A stretch of DNA of 64,000 bases from Alphaproteobacteria bacterium (GTDB lineage: Bacteria > Pseudomonadota > Alphaproteobacteria > UBA828), in the NCBI GenBank assembly GCA_022826345.1, contig JAJDVB010000167.1, positions 1 through 64,000 of the forward strand. Reading direction: 5' to 3'. The translations under genes were made by a program, and so were the position numbers. The notes under the pieces are model-generated. The model was not told where the DNA came from, did not search any database, and saw nothing but the letters and a program-made list of their open reading frames with translations. Below, piece after piece: positions 8,119 to 16,323 of this stretch; the first letter of the stretch is position 1; each line of letters opens with the position of its first letter.

Positions 8119-8871
8119 CTAATCGGGGATTGCGGCGGCGCCGGGCAGCATGGCACCGAACTCGCGCTCCCCAGCCTTGGGATCGTTCCGCATCAGCGCC
8201 TCGGTGTACAGCGAGTGGGCGCCGATGCAGACGTCCTCCACGCCTTGCTCCAGCGCGTCGCAGATGCCGTCCGCGACCGCCTCGGGCGGCTGCTTCTCGC
8301 CGCCGAAGCCTGCGACCATCGGCGTGTCGGTGGAGCTTGGGAAGACCGCGAGCACGTGGGTGCCCTGGGCTGCGAGCTCGGCCCGCATGCACTGGGTGGC
8401 GGACCAGACCGCCGCCTTGCTCGCGGAGTAGGAGCCGCAAAAGGGCGCGTTGACCCGCGCCACCTCGGAGAGAACGTTGGCCATCGCGCCGCCGCCGTTC
8501 CGCGCCAGCACCGGAGCGAAGGCGCGGGCCACGTGCAGATAGCCCCAGTAGTTGATCTCGAACACGGTGCGCGCGGTGGCGAGTGTGGACGCGCTCATCA
8601 CGCCCTCCCAGGCGACGATGGCGGCATTGTTGATCACTAGCGTGACGCCTGCGCATTGCTCTGCAGCGCGCTGCACCGCCGCCTCGTCGGTCACGTCGAG
8701 GGCCAAAGGCTCCACGCCCGCGCCTTCCGGGAACGCCGCCTTCGCAAGCGCCGCCGGCAGGTCCACGGCGTGGATGCGCCGGGCGCCGCGCGCGGCCAGC
8801 GCCGCCACCAGGGGGGTGCCGATGCCGCCGGCGGCGCCGGTGACGAAGGCCTCGCATCCGTTGATCTGCAT
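8119..8871 (-). CDS. Short-chain dehydrogenase/reductase
   Basis: Counting from ATG 8871 it has 250 residues, with the NAD(P) motif TGAAGGIG (11-18), NNAA (81-84) and the catalytic Ser135, Tyr148 and Lys152 (YSASK) of classical SDRs. An in-frame ATG at 8904 would add 11 residues but overlap the upstream dehydrogenase gene by 29 bases; 8871, 4 bases past that gene's stop, matches the usual SDR N-terminus better. The substrate is unknown. It is the second gene of a minus-strand pair (9691 to 8119), probably with the aldo/keto reductase further downstream. Confidence 0.88.
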   Translation of the reverse strand: MQINGCEAFVTGAAGGIGTPLVAALAARGARRIHAVDLPAALAKAAFPEGAGVEPLALDVTDEAAVQRAAEQCAGVTLVINNAAIVAWEGVMSASTLATARTVFEINYWGYLHVARAFAPVLARNGGGAMANVLSEVARVNAPFCGSYSASKAAVWSATQCMRAELAAQGTHVLAVFPSSTDTPMVAGFGGEKQPPEAVADGICDALEQGVEDVCIGAHSLYTEALMRNDPKAGEREFGAMLPGAAAIPD

Positions 8872-8875
8872 GGGC

Positions 8876-9691
8876 TCAGTCGCTCTTGCTGGGGTCGCGG
8901 ACATCGCTCTTCACCGTGGTGAGTTCCGTGTAGCTGAAGATGAGGCCGGCGGCGTCGAAGCCGCCGTCCACGTTGACGACGCTGCCGGTGAGGTACGCCG
9001 CCTCGTCGCTGGCGAGGAAGAGCGCCGTGCCTGCGATGTCGCGGGCGTGGCCGAAGCGCTCCAGCGGGATCCGCTCCAGGTAGCGGCGCTCCTGATCCGG
9101 CCCCATGCTGGTGATGCCGGTGTCGATGGGGCCGGGCGCGATGGCGTTGACCGTGATGCCGCGCGGGCCGAGCTCCACCGCCATGATCCGGGTCATCTGG
9201 TGGATTCCCGCCTTGGTGACGCCGTAGGCGGTGCGCCCGTAGCTGCCGCGCTGGCCCGAGATCGAGCCGATGTTGACGATGCGCCCGCCGCCATCCGCCG
9301 CCATGATCCGCGCTGCGCCCTGCGCGCAGAGGAAGGCGCTGGTCAGGTTGTTGCGCAGCACCCGCTCCCAATCCTCGAACGAGAGATCCAGGAAGGCGCC
9401 GTGATGGGCGATGCCGGCGTTGTTGATAAGGATGTCGAGGCGCTCGCTGAAGCACGCCTGCGCCTGCTCGAACATGTGCCGGACGCCTTCGGGCTCTCCG
9501 AGATCGGCAGTGCAGGGCGTGGCCTGACCGCCGGCGGAGACGATCTCGTCGGCCACAGCCTCCGCCCGGTCGCCGTCGATATCGGCGAGCAGCACGTGCG
9601 CGCCCTCGGCAGCAAAGCGGCAGCCGGTCTCGCGCCCGATGCCGCGCCCGCCACCGGTGACGATGGCCGTCTTGCCTTCGAGCTTCATCAC
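8876..9691 (-). CDS. Short-chain dehydrogenase/reductase (FabG-like)
   Basis: 271 residues with TGGGRGIG (12-19), NNAG (90-93), Asn114, Ser143, Tyr156 and Lys160 (YGVTK), so the full classical SDR tetrad is present. The sequence resembles 3-oxoacyl-ACP reductase-like polyol or sugar dehydrogenases. The C-terminal tail after VNVDGG runs about 27 residues longer than most FabG proteins (ending TVKSDVRDPSKSD). GGAAGGGG precedes the tandem ATGATG start. It diverges from the plus-strand SDR at 9804 across 112 bases, which should hold both promoters. Confidence 0.9.
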   Translation of the reverse strand: MMKLEGKTAIVTGGGRGIGRETGCRFAAEGAHVLLADIDGDRAEAVADEIVSAGGQATPCTADLGEPEGVRHMFEQAQACFSERLDILINNAGIAHHGAFLDLSFEDWERVLRNNLTSAFLCAQGAARIMAADGGGRIVNIGSISGQRGSYGRTAYGVTKAGIHQMTRIMAVELGPRGITVNAIAPGPIDTGITSMGPDQERRYLERIPLERFGHARDIAGTALFLASDEAAYLTGSVVNVDGGFDAAGLIFSYTELTTVKSDVRDPSKSD

Positions 9692-9803
9692 GCCCCTTCC
9701 TGTATGCGGTCCGGCCTATCGGCTGGCGGGGCGCGGAGTCAACCCTCGCGGGCCCAGGGCCACCGGGCTATCCTGCGGCGGCCATGAGGGTGGGCGGAGA
9801 CGC

Positions 9804-10574
9804 ATGAGACTCAAGGGCAAGACCGCGGTCGTCACCGGCGCTGGCTCAGGGATAGGCCGCGCCACGGCGCTCCGCTTCGCCAGGGAAGGCGCGGCCGTCG
9901 CTTGCGCAGGCCTCAGTGCCGACGACAACGTCGCCACCGTGCGCGCGATCGAGAAGGCGGGCGGCAGCGCCGTCGCCATCGAAGCCGACGTCATGCAGGA
10001 CGAGGACGTGGCTGGGATGGTGGCAGCCGCCATCGAGGCCCTGGGTCACGTCGATATACTGGTCAACAATGCGGGCCAGGCGGTGATCGGCAGCGTGGAG
10101 GAGGTCGAGCGGGCGGACTGGGACCGCCAGATGGATGTCAACGTCACCAGCGTCTACCGGGGCGCCAAGGCGGTCTGGGGCCACATGCGCGAGCGCGGTG
10201 GCGGCGCGATCCTCAACACCGCCTCGATATCCGGCCTCATCGGCACGCCGGGGCAGGTGGCCTACGCCACCTCCAAGGGCGCCGTGGTCATGCTGACCAA
10301 GTGCCTCGCGCTCGACGGCGCCAAGGACCAGATCAGGGTCAACTGCGTCTGCCCCGGCTGGGTGCGGACGCCGATGGTGGACTATCACCTCTCCCAGCTC
10401 GACGATCCGGATGGGTTCAAGGAGCGGCTCGCGCGGCTGCACCCGCTTGGCGTGGGCGATCCGGCGGATATCGCAGGCGGCTTCGTCTACCTCGCCTCGG
10501 ACGAGGCGCGCTGGGTCACCGGCATCGCGCTCACCATCGACGGCGGCGTGAGCTGCGGGCTCGTGCCTGAGTGA
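9804..10574 (+). CDS. Short-chain dehydrogenase/reductase
   Basis: 256 residues from ATG 9804, chosen because [12 protein letters not shown] is the standard SDR opening and GGAG at 9796-9799 is well placed. TGAGSGIG (11-18), NNAG (88-91), Ser141 or Ser143, Tyr154 and Lys158 (YATSK) give a complete active site. It precedes the IlvD/Edd dehydratase by 37 bases on the same strand. In pentose or hexose acid pathways an SDR makes the sugar lactone or oxidises a later intermediate, so this pair probably serves one sugar acid; which one cannot be told. Confidence 0.9.
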   Translation: MRLKGKTAVVTGAGSGIGRATALRFAREGAAVACAGLSADDNVATVRAIEKAGGSAVAIEADVMQDEDVAGMVAAAIEALGHVDILVNNAGQAVIGSVEEVERADWDRQMDVNVTSVYRGAKAVWGHMRERGGGAILNTASISGLIGTPGQVAYATSKGAVVMLTKCLALDGAKDQIRVNCVCPGWVRTPMVDYHLSQLDDPDGFKERLARLHPLGVGDPADIAGGFVYLASDEARWVTGIALTIDGGVSCGLVPE

Positions 10575-10611
10575 CGGCCGGCGCCTTCTCCACCCATCTG
10601 CGGAGACGAGC

Positions 10612-12342
10612 ATGAGCGACAAGCCCGCCGGGCTCCGGCGCAAGCTCACCGACTACGGCGATCCCAGCTTCTCGCTCTTCCTGCGCAAGGCCTTCGCCAA
10701 GTCGATGGGCTACACCGAGGCGGAGCTGGACCGCCCCGTCGTCGGCATCGCGAACACAGGTAGCGGCCTCGTGAGCTGCCACGGCACGGTGCCGACCCTG
10801 ATCGAGGCGGTGGAGCGCGGGGTGACAGCCGCCGGCGGACTGCCGCTGACCTTCCCCACAATCTCGCTCGGCGAGCCCTTCATGCACCCGACGACCATGC
10901 TCTTCCGCAACCTCATGGCGATGGACACGGAGGAGATGATCCGCGCCCATCCCATCGACGCGGTGGTGCTGATCGGTGGCTGCGACAAGACCGTGCCGGC
11001 GCAGCTCATGGCGGCGTCGAGCGCGGGCGTGCCCGCGATCCAGCTGGTCACCGGGCCGATGCTGACCGGGAGCCACCGGGGCGAGCGGCTCGGCGCCTGT
11101 ACCGACTGCCGGCGCTACTGGGGCGCCCACCGGGGCGGTCGGGTCGACGAGGACGAGATCGCCGAGGTCGGCGGCCGGCTCATGCCGTCTGCCGGCACCT
11201 GCATGGTGATGGGCACCGCCAGCACCATGGCCTGCGCGGCGGAAGCGCTCGGCATGATGCTGCCGGGGAGCGCCGCGATCCCCGCCGTGCTGGCCGACCG
11301 CCAGCGCATCGCGCGCGAGAGCGGTGCGCGCGCCGTGGCGCTCGCGGCCGAGGGGCTCACGCCGGAGCAAATCCTTACGCCTGCCGCCTTCACTAACGCA
11401 CTCACCGTGCTGCTCGCGGTCGGCGGCTCCACCAACGCCGTCATCCACCTTGCGGCCGTCGCCGGGCGCTGCGGCTTTGATCTCGACCTGGGCCACCTCG
11501 ACCGGCTGAGCCGCGAGACCCCGGTGCTGGTCGATCTCAAGCCCTCGGGCCAGCACTACATGGAGGACCTGAACAAGGCCGGCGGGCTCACGCCGGTCCT
11601 TCGCGCTTTGGCCGATCAACTCGATCTCGATTGTATGACCGTGACCGGGCGCACGCTGGGCGAGGAGATCGCCGCGGCGCCGGACCCTTGGACCCAGGAC
11701 GTGGTGCGCGAGCGCGACGACCCCATCTACCCCGAGGGCGGCATCGCGGTGCTGCGCGGCAACCTCGCGCCGGACGGCGCCATCATCAAGCAGTCGGCGG
11801 CGACGCCCGCGCTCTGCCAGCACAGCGGCCGCGCGGTGGTGTTCGATTCCGTCGCCGACCTCACGGCGCGGATCGACGACCCCACCCTCGACGTGGCGCC
11901 GGAGGACGTGCTGGTGCTGCGCAATGCCGGCCCCAAGGGCGCGCCGGGCATGCCCGAGGCTGGCTACATCCCGATACCCCGCAAGCTCGCGACCCAGGGT
12001 GTGACCGATATGGTGCGGCTCTCGGACGCGCGGATGAGCGGCACCGCCTTCGGCACCATCGTCCTCCATGCCTGCCCGGAGGCTGCCATCGGCGGCCCAC
12101 TCGGGTTGGTGGAGAACGGCGATCGGATCACGCTGGACGTGGCGGGACGTTCGCTCATGCTGGACGTGCCGCAGGCGACCCTGGATGCGCGCCGGGCGGC
12201 GTGGCGCCCCCCGCCCCCGCCTGAAGGAGCGGAGCGCGGCTATCTTGCACTCCACCTCGCCCACGTCGAGCAGGCGGATCGCGGTTGCGACCTCGATTTC
12301 CTGACGGCCCCGCGCTCTGGCCAGGCGGTGCCAGTCCTATAG
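10612..12342 (+). CDS. IlvD/Edd family dehydratase, sugar-acid type (L-arabinonate dehydratase-like)
   Basis: 576 residues. The three cysteines expected to hold the 2Fe-2S cluster are Cys56 (GLVSCHG), Cys124 (GGCDKT) and Cys197 (AGTCMV), with spacing like that recalled for the structurally studied L-arabinonate dehydratase; ARMSGTAFGT near residue 476 has the catalytic Ser of the family. The C-terminal GDRITLDV domain is complete. It should dehydrate an aldonic acid to a 2-keto-3-deoxy acid. True dihydroxyacid dehydratase (IlvD) is less likely because of the sugar-acid type cysteine pattern and the SDR neighbour. Repeat element copy 2 begins 5 bases after the stop. Confidence 0.88.
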   Translation: MSDKPAGLRRKLTDYGDPSFSLFLRKAFAKSMGYTEAELDRPVVGIANTGSGLVSCHGTVPTLIEAVERGVTAAGGLPLTFPTISLGEPFMHPTTMLFRNLMAMDTEEMIRAHPIDAVVLIGGCDKTVPAQLMAASSAGVPAIQLVTGPMLTGSHRGERLGACTDCRRYWGAHRGGRVDEDEIAEVGGRLMPSAGTCMVMGTASTMACAAEALGMMLPGSAAIPAVLADRQRIARESGARAVALAAEGLTPEQILTPAAFTNALTVLLAVGGSTNAVIHLAAVAGRCGFDLDLGHLDRLSRETPVLVDLKPSGQHYMEDLNKAGGLTPVLRALADQLDLDCMTVTGRTLGEEIAAAPDPWTQDVVRERDDPIYPEGGIAVLRGNLAPDGAIIKQSAATPALCQHSGRAVVFDSVADLTARIDDPTLDVAPEDVLVLRNAGPKGAPGMPEAGYIPIPRKLATQGVTDMVRLSDARMSGTAFGTIVLHACPEAAIGGPLGLVENGDRITLDVAGRSLMLDVPQATLDARRAAWRPPPPPEGAERGYLALHLAHVEQADRGCDLDFLTAPRSGQAVPVL

Positions 12343-12346
12343 CCCG

Positions 12347-12397
12347 GACCATGGTGCGGTGCACGGTGCGCGGCGGGTGCGTCATATTCGCGCCATG
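12347..12397 (+). repeat. Repeat element copy 2, 51-base module A
   Basis: Same length and ends as copy 1: begins G-ACCATGGTGCGGTGCACG and ends TCGCGCCATG. The ends can pair as a 9-base stem (CATGGTGCG with CGCGCCATG, one G-T wobble; 12350-12358 with 12389-12397). It lies 5 bases past the stop of the IlvD/Edd gene. Confidence 0.8.
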
Positions 12398-12443
12398 CAA
12401 TGCAAGAGCCCGCCGCCTGCCGCCCGCACAATTGCCAGCGCTT

Positions 12444-12561
12444 GTCCCGTCGAATCCCACTTAATCCCGCCAGGTCCGGCCGAATCCCACTTAATCTCGC
12501 CAAGTCCCGCTGATCCCATTTGTCCGGCCTGATCCCATTTGATCCCACCGAGTACCGCTTA
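12444..12561 (+). repeat. Repeat element copy 2, ATCCC array (12 units)
   Basis: Units start at 12444, 12454, 12464, 12474, 12484, 12494, 12504, 12513, 12522, 12532, 12542 and 12552, nearly all 10 bases. They alternate in type: ATCCCACTTA and ATCCCATTT against GTCCGGCCGA, ATCCCGCCAG and GTCCCGCTG. The array sits between convergent genes (dehydratase and HAD phosphatase), like copy 1. Confidence 0.85.
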
Positions 12562-12594
12562 GAAATGTTTGCGGGATGGACAGCGAACTGCGTC

Positions 12595-13236
12595 TCACCT
12601 GTCGAGCACGGCCGCGAGGTCGGGCAGGCTGGGGACCACGGCGAGCGGCGTGCCCTTGGCGAAGAACGCCGACTCGCCGATGCCGACGAAGGGGATGCCG
12701 GCCAACGCAGCCTCGCGCATGTCGGCTTGGGAATCGCCCACGAAGAGCGCGTCCGCAGGCGCGATGGCGCGGGCCTCCAGGAACCGCCCCATGTGGACGT
12801 GCTTCGGTGCCTCGCGTGTAGCGCCGTGAACCGAGGCGAGGAAGGGCGCGAGGCCCAGGCGCTCGAGTTGCCGCGTGGCCTCCTCCTGCGGCACGCCGGT
12901 CACCACGGCGACCAGCCGCTGCGCCGCCTGGCCCTCGACGAACTCGTGGACGCCGGGGAAGAGGCGGATGGCCGCGTTGATGGCGTCGATGCGGTCGAGA
13001 AACGCGCCGAGGATGCGCCGGCGCGTAGCCTCGTCGAGAGGTTCCCCGATCAGGTCCTCGTAGATGCGGTCGAAGATCAGCTCCCGGCCGCTCCCGGCAT
13101 GGCGCCTGAAGCCGTCGGCGACCCCGGCACGATCCTGGGTGTAGGGTGCGAAGGCATCGGCCAGGGCCTCCGCCTTGGCCCCCATGCTGTCGGCGATCAC
13201 GCCGTCGTAGTCGAGAAACAGCACGCTTGCGGTCAT
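12595..13236 (-). CDS. HAD-superfamily hydrolase (phosphoglycolate phosphatase-like)
   Basis: 213 residues from ATG 13236. Motif I LFLDYDGVIADS gives nucleophile Asp9 and acid Asp11; VVTGVP supplies motif II, followed by the motif III lysine and the VGDSQADMREAALAGI motif IV, which is typical of phosphoglycolate phosphatase-like and beta-phosphoglucomutase-like enzymes. The helical cap (residues 17-85) is of the C1 type. It diverges from the D-2-hydroxyacid dehydrogenase gene, which suggests a role in clearing a phosphorylated by-product, but the substrate is not visible in the sequence. Confidence 0.85.
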   Translation of the reverse strand: MTASVLFLDYDGVIADSMGAKAEALADAFAPYTQDRAGVADGFRRHAGSGRELIFDRIYEDLIGEPLDEATRRRILGAFLDRIDAINAAIRLFPGVHEFVEGQAAQRLVAVVTGVPQEEATRQLERLGLAPFLASVHGATREAPKHVHMGRFLEARAIAPADALFVGDSQADMREAALAGIPFVGIGESAFFAKGTPLAVVPSLPDLAAVLDR

Positions 13237-13314
13237 GGATCGCGCTCCGCTCTCGCCGTTTGACCTGCGCGCCATAGTGCCGCAAAACCGCACCCCTGCC
13301 GAACGGAGTGCACG

Positions 13315-14715
13315 ATGACGGCACCTCACGAGAGGCTGCGGGCGAGGCTCGGCGACCCGGCGCTCTACCTCGACGACCCCGCCGACACGGCCCGCTACGG
13401 GCGGGACTGGATCGGCAAGTACGTCAGCACGGCGCCGCTGGTGGTGCGCCCGCGCTCGACCGAGGAGGTGGCGCAAGTGCTCCGCACCTGCACCGAGCTC
13501 GACGTGCCCGTGGTGCCGCAAGCGGGCAACACCGGGATGGTGGGCGGCGGGGTGCCGCGTGCGGGAGAGGTGGTGCTGAGCGTCGAGCGTCTCAATGCGA
13601 TCGAGGCCTTCGACGAGGCCTCGGCCACCGTCACCGTCCAGGCCGGCGTCGTGCTGGAGACGCTGCAGACCTATCTTGCCGAGCGTGGCTACGACATGCC
13701 GGTGGACCTCGGCGGGCGCGGGTCATGCCAGATCGGCGGCATGATCGCGACCAACGCCGGCGGGGTGAAGGTGCTGCGCTATGGCCACATGCGCGAGCAG
13801 GTGCGGGGGCTCGAGGTGGTGCTGGCCGACGGCACCGTGGTGAGCGGACTCAACATCCTGAAAAAGAACAACACCGGCCTCGACCTCAAGCAGGTTTTCA
13901 TCGGCTCGGAGGGCACGTTGGGGGTCATCACCCGTGCCGTGCTCCAGGTGCAGCCCGCGCCCGAGGCTTTCCAGACCGCGCTCGCCGGCCTCGCCCGTCG
14001 CGACCTCCTGCCCGCGCTGCTGCAGGCCGCGCGGGCGTGCTTCCCCCGTCTCTCCTCTCTGGAGTTCATCGACGGCAAGACCGTGGCCTACGTGAAGGCG
14101 GAAGACCCCGAGCTCCGCATCCCGCTCGCGGGCGACCACGAAAGCCTCGTCGTAATCGAGGAAGAATCCGCGTCGGGCGAGGCCGCGGGCGAGGCCTTCG
14201 CCACGGGGTTGGAGAGCCTGCTGACGGACGGGTTGATCGCCGACGCCGTGGTTGCGGGCTCCGAGGCGCAGGCGCGGGCGATCTGGCGCGTGCGCGAGGC
14301 GCCGACGGAGGCGGTGAGCCGCCACGGGCTCACCCACAAGTTCGACGTGACCGTGCCGCCCGGCGTGATCCCCCCCTTCCTCGGTGAGATGGAGGCGCTC
14401 GCCGAGGGGTTCGCGGGCGTGAGGGTGGTGCTCTTCGGCCATCTCGGCGACGGCAACGTCCACGTCAACATAGCGCAGGAGCCGGGGCTCGCGGACGACG
14501 ACTTTCTCGCCATGGAGTCCGCGCTGGCGGACGCGATCTACGGCGCCGTGCACGCGCGCCAGGGCAGCATCAGCGCCGAGCACGGCATCGGCGTGATGAA
14601 GCGCGCCTACCTTCCGCTCGCGCGCACGCCCGAGGAGATCGCCCTGATGCGCACGCTCAAGACCGCCCTCGACCCCAAGGGCATCCTCAACCCCGGCGTG
14701 ATCCTGGAGGTTTGA
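13315..14715 (+). CDS. FAD-linked D-2-hydroxyacid dehydrogenase (D-lactate / D-2-hydroxyglutarate / GlcD type)
   Basis: 466-residue flavoprotein. The PCMH-type FAD domain shows VVPQAGNTGMVGGGVP and GGMIATNAGG; the C-terminal FAD-oxidase domain has GHLGDGNVHVNI, EHGIGVMKRAYL and ends DPKGILNPGVI, the signature of D-lactate and D-2-hydroxyglutarate dehydrogenases and GlcD. No separate GlcE or GlcF subunits follow, which favours a stand-alone D-2-hydroxyglutarate or D-lactate type enzyme feeding electrons to ETF or quinone. It ends convergent with the aminotransferase over a hairpin-rich spacer. Confidence 0.88.
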   Translation: MTAPHERLRARLGDPALYLDDPADTARYGRDWIGKYVSTAPLVVRPRSTEEVAQVLRTCTELDVPVVPQAGNTGMVGGGVPRAGEVVLSVERLNAIEAFDEASATVTVQAGVVLETLQTYLAERGYDMPVDLGGRGSCQIGGMIATNAGGVKVLRYGHMREQVRGLEVVLADGTVVSGLNILKKNNTGLDLKQVFIGSEGTLGVITRAVLQVQPAPEAFQTALAGLARRDLLPALLQAARACFPRLSSLEFIDGKTVAYVKAEDPELRIPLAGDHESLVVIEEESASGEAAGEAFATGLESLLTDGLIADAVVAGSEAQARAIWRVREAPTEAVSRHGLTHKFDVTVPPGVIPPFLGEMEALAEGFAGVRVVLFGHLGDGNVHVNIAQEPGLADDDFLAMESALADAIYGAVHARQGSISAEHGIGVMKRAYLPLARTPEEIALMRTLKTALDPKGILNPGVILEV

Positions 14716-14756
14716 GGCCGCTGCCAGCGTGCGCCTGCACCCCCTCCTCACCCCGA

Positions 14757-14833
14757 CCCTCTCCTCCCCAGGGAGGAGAGGGAGAAAAGACTGGCGCCGT
14801 CTACATCCCCCTCCACCCTCCGGGGGGAGGGGG
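14757..14833. terminator. Two hairpins between convergent genes
   Basis: CCCTCTCCTCCC (14757-14768) and GGGAGGAGAGGG (14771-14782) are a perfect 12-base inverted repeat with a 2-base centre. A second, CCCCCTCC (14807-14814) with GGAGGGGG (14826-14833), follows. They lie between the ends of the hydroxyacid dehydrogenase (plus) and aminotransferase (minus) and could act as a two-way transcript end. Similar purine/pyrimidine hairpins are common dispersed repeats in proteobacterial genomes. Confidence 0.5.
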
Positions 14834-14888
14834 ACAGGGGGAGGTGGGCGTGTTTCGGCGTCTATCCGTGTGGGCGGACCGGCCTTGG

Positions 14889-16238
14889 TCAGCCGAGGTT
14901 GCGGTCCGCCATCACCTCACGGATCGCCTGCTCCGCGACATCCACGCAGCGATCCACCATCTCGCGGGTGGCGATGAGCGCAGGCCCGAACTCAATGGCC
15001 GTGCCCTCCTCGCCGCCGAGCACACCGAGATCGGCCATGCGCCGCGTGATCGCCTTCACCGTGTCGTCGGTGAACGGTGCCTTGGTCTTCTTATCGGCCG
15101 TGAAGTCGATGCAGGTCCACATGCCGAGCCCGCGCACGTCGCCCACGATAGGAAGGTCGAGCAGTCGCTGCATCCGGTCGAGGAAGTAGGCGCCGGTCTC
15201 GGCCCCGCGCTCGATCAGGTTGTCGCTCTCCAAAATGTCGATGGTTGCGAGCGCCGCGGCGCAGGCGCCGGGGTGGCCGTTGTAGGTCTGCACGTGAGTG
15301 AACACGGGCAGTGCGTCGGCCACCTTGCGGCTCGCCGTCGACGCGCCGAGCGGGAAGTAGCCGGCGGTGATCGCCTTCGCGGTGCTCATGATGTCGCATT
15401 CGACGCCCCAGTGCTCCAGCGCGAACCAGCGCCCGGTGCGGCCGAAGCCGCAGATCACCTCGTCACCGATGAGGAGAACGTCGTACTTGTCGCAGACCTC
15501 CCGCACCCGAGGGAAATAATCGTCCGGCGGCACCTGCACGCCGTCGCCTTGCATCACCGGCTCGGCAATGAAGGCGGCGACCGTCTCCGGCCCCTCGTGA
15601 ACGATGTGCTGCTCCAGAAAATCCACGCAGAAGTCGCAGACCTCGGAGGGGTCCATGCCGAAGGGCGTGCGGTAGAGATTTGGCGCCGGGATGCGGCTGA
15701 AGCCGGGCACGCCGGGCTCGGTGATGGCGCGGGTGCCGAGATAGTCGGTGCTGCCGATCACACCCATCGTGGCGCCGTGATAGGAGTCCCAGCGCGAGAT
15801 GATCTTGTGCGCGCGCGGCTTGTCGCCCTTGGCCGCGTGATACTGCTTGGCGAGCTTGATCGACATCTCGTTCGCCTCCGACCCGCTGCCGGCGAACACC
15901 GTCGCCGTAAGTGAGCCGGGCGCGAGATCGGCGATCTTGGCCGAGAGCCGGATGGTCGTGTCGGCGACATTGGCGAAGGTGCCGGCGTAGTGGAGCGACA
16001 TCAGCTGGTCGTAGATGGCGCGCGCGACGCGCTCCTGCCCGTAGCCGAGCGAGCTCGCCCTGGTCTGGGTGCTCATCATGTCGAGGTAGGTCTTGCCGCC
16101 TGCGTCGGTGATCTCCATCCCCTCGGCGCTGGAAAAGATCATCGGACCGTCCGTCCGCATGTCCTGCTTGGTCGCGAGCGGGAACAGGTAGTAATCGAGC
16201 GCGTCGCGGGTCAGCGCGTCGAGATTGGGGGCGTCCAT
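14889..16238 (-). CDS. Class III (omega) aminotransferase, PLP-dependent
   Basis: 449 residues from ATG 16238, behind GAGGAG. GSGSEANEMSIKLA (117-130) binds PLP phosphate, SYHGATMGVIG is the cofactor-stacking region, LLIGDEVICGFGRTG contains Asp259, and the Schiff-base Lys is Lys288 in STAKAITAGYFPLGA. The overall pattern is that of omega-amino acid:pyruvate or diamine:pyruvate transaminases (SpuC-like). A polyamine role is possible because puu- and pot-like genes occur at 43888-50605, but the direct neighbours are a FemAB-like protein and a ThDP enzyme, so the amino donor is open. Confidence 0.9.
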   Translation of the reverse strand: MDAPNLDALTRDALDYYLFPLATKQDMRTDGPMIFSSAEGMEITDAGGKTYLDMMSTQTRASSLGYGQERVARAIYDQLMSLHYAGTFANVADTTIRLSAKIADLAPGSLTATVFAGSGSEANEMSIKLAKQYHAAKGDKPRAHKIISRWDSYHGATMGVIGSTDYLGTRAITEPGVPGFSRIPAPNLYRTPFGMDPSEVCDFCVDFLEQHIVHEGPETVAAFIAEPVMQGDGVQVPPDDYFPRVREVCDKYDVLLIGDEVICGFGRTGRWFALEHWGVECDIMSTAKAITAGYFPLGASTASRKVADALPVFTHVQTYNGHPGACAAALATIDILESDNLIERGAETGAYFLDRMQRLLDLPIVGDVRGLGMWTCIDFTADKKTKAPFTDDTVKAITRRMADLGVLGGEEGTAIEFGPALIATREMVDRCVDVAEQAIREVMADRNLG

Positions 16239-16323
16239 CCGGTTTCTCCTCAGGCGCGGCGGTTTGAGTGCGGGCGATCTTGGGGTGCCGTGGTGCTGCG
16301 CGCAAGCGGGGTGCCGCTCCCGC

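Noticed and set aside
9692..9803. Operator in the divergent SDR spacer
   Set aside because: No inverted or direct repeat stands out above the GC-rich background.
10531..12264. Long minus-strand open frame (577 codons) opposite the IlvD/Edd gene
   Set aside because: Its peptide is His/Arg/Gly-rich with no domain, and the plus-strand dehydratase is unambiguous; GC-rich third positions keep the antisense frame open.
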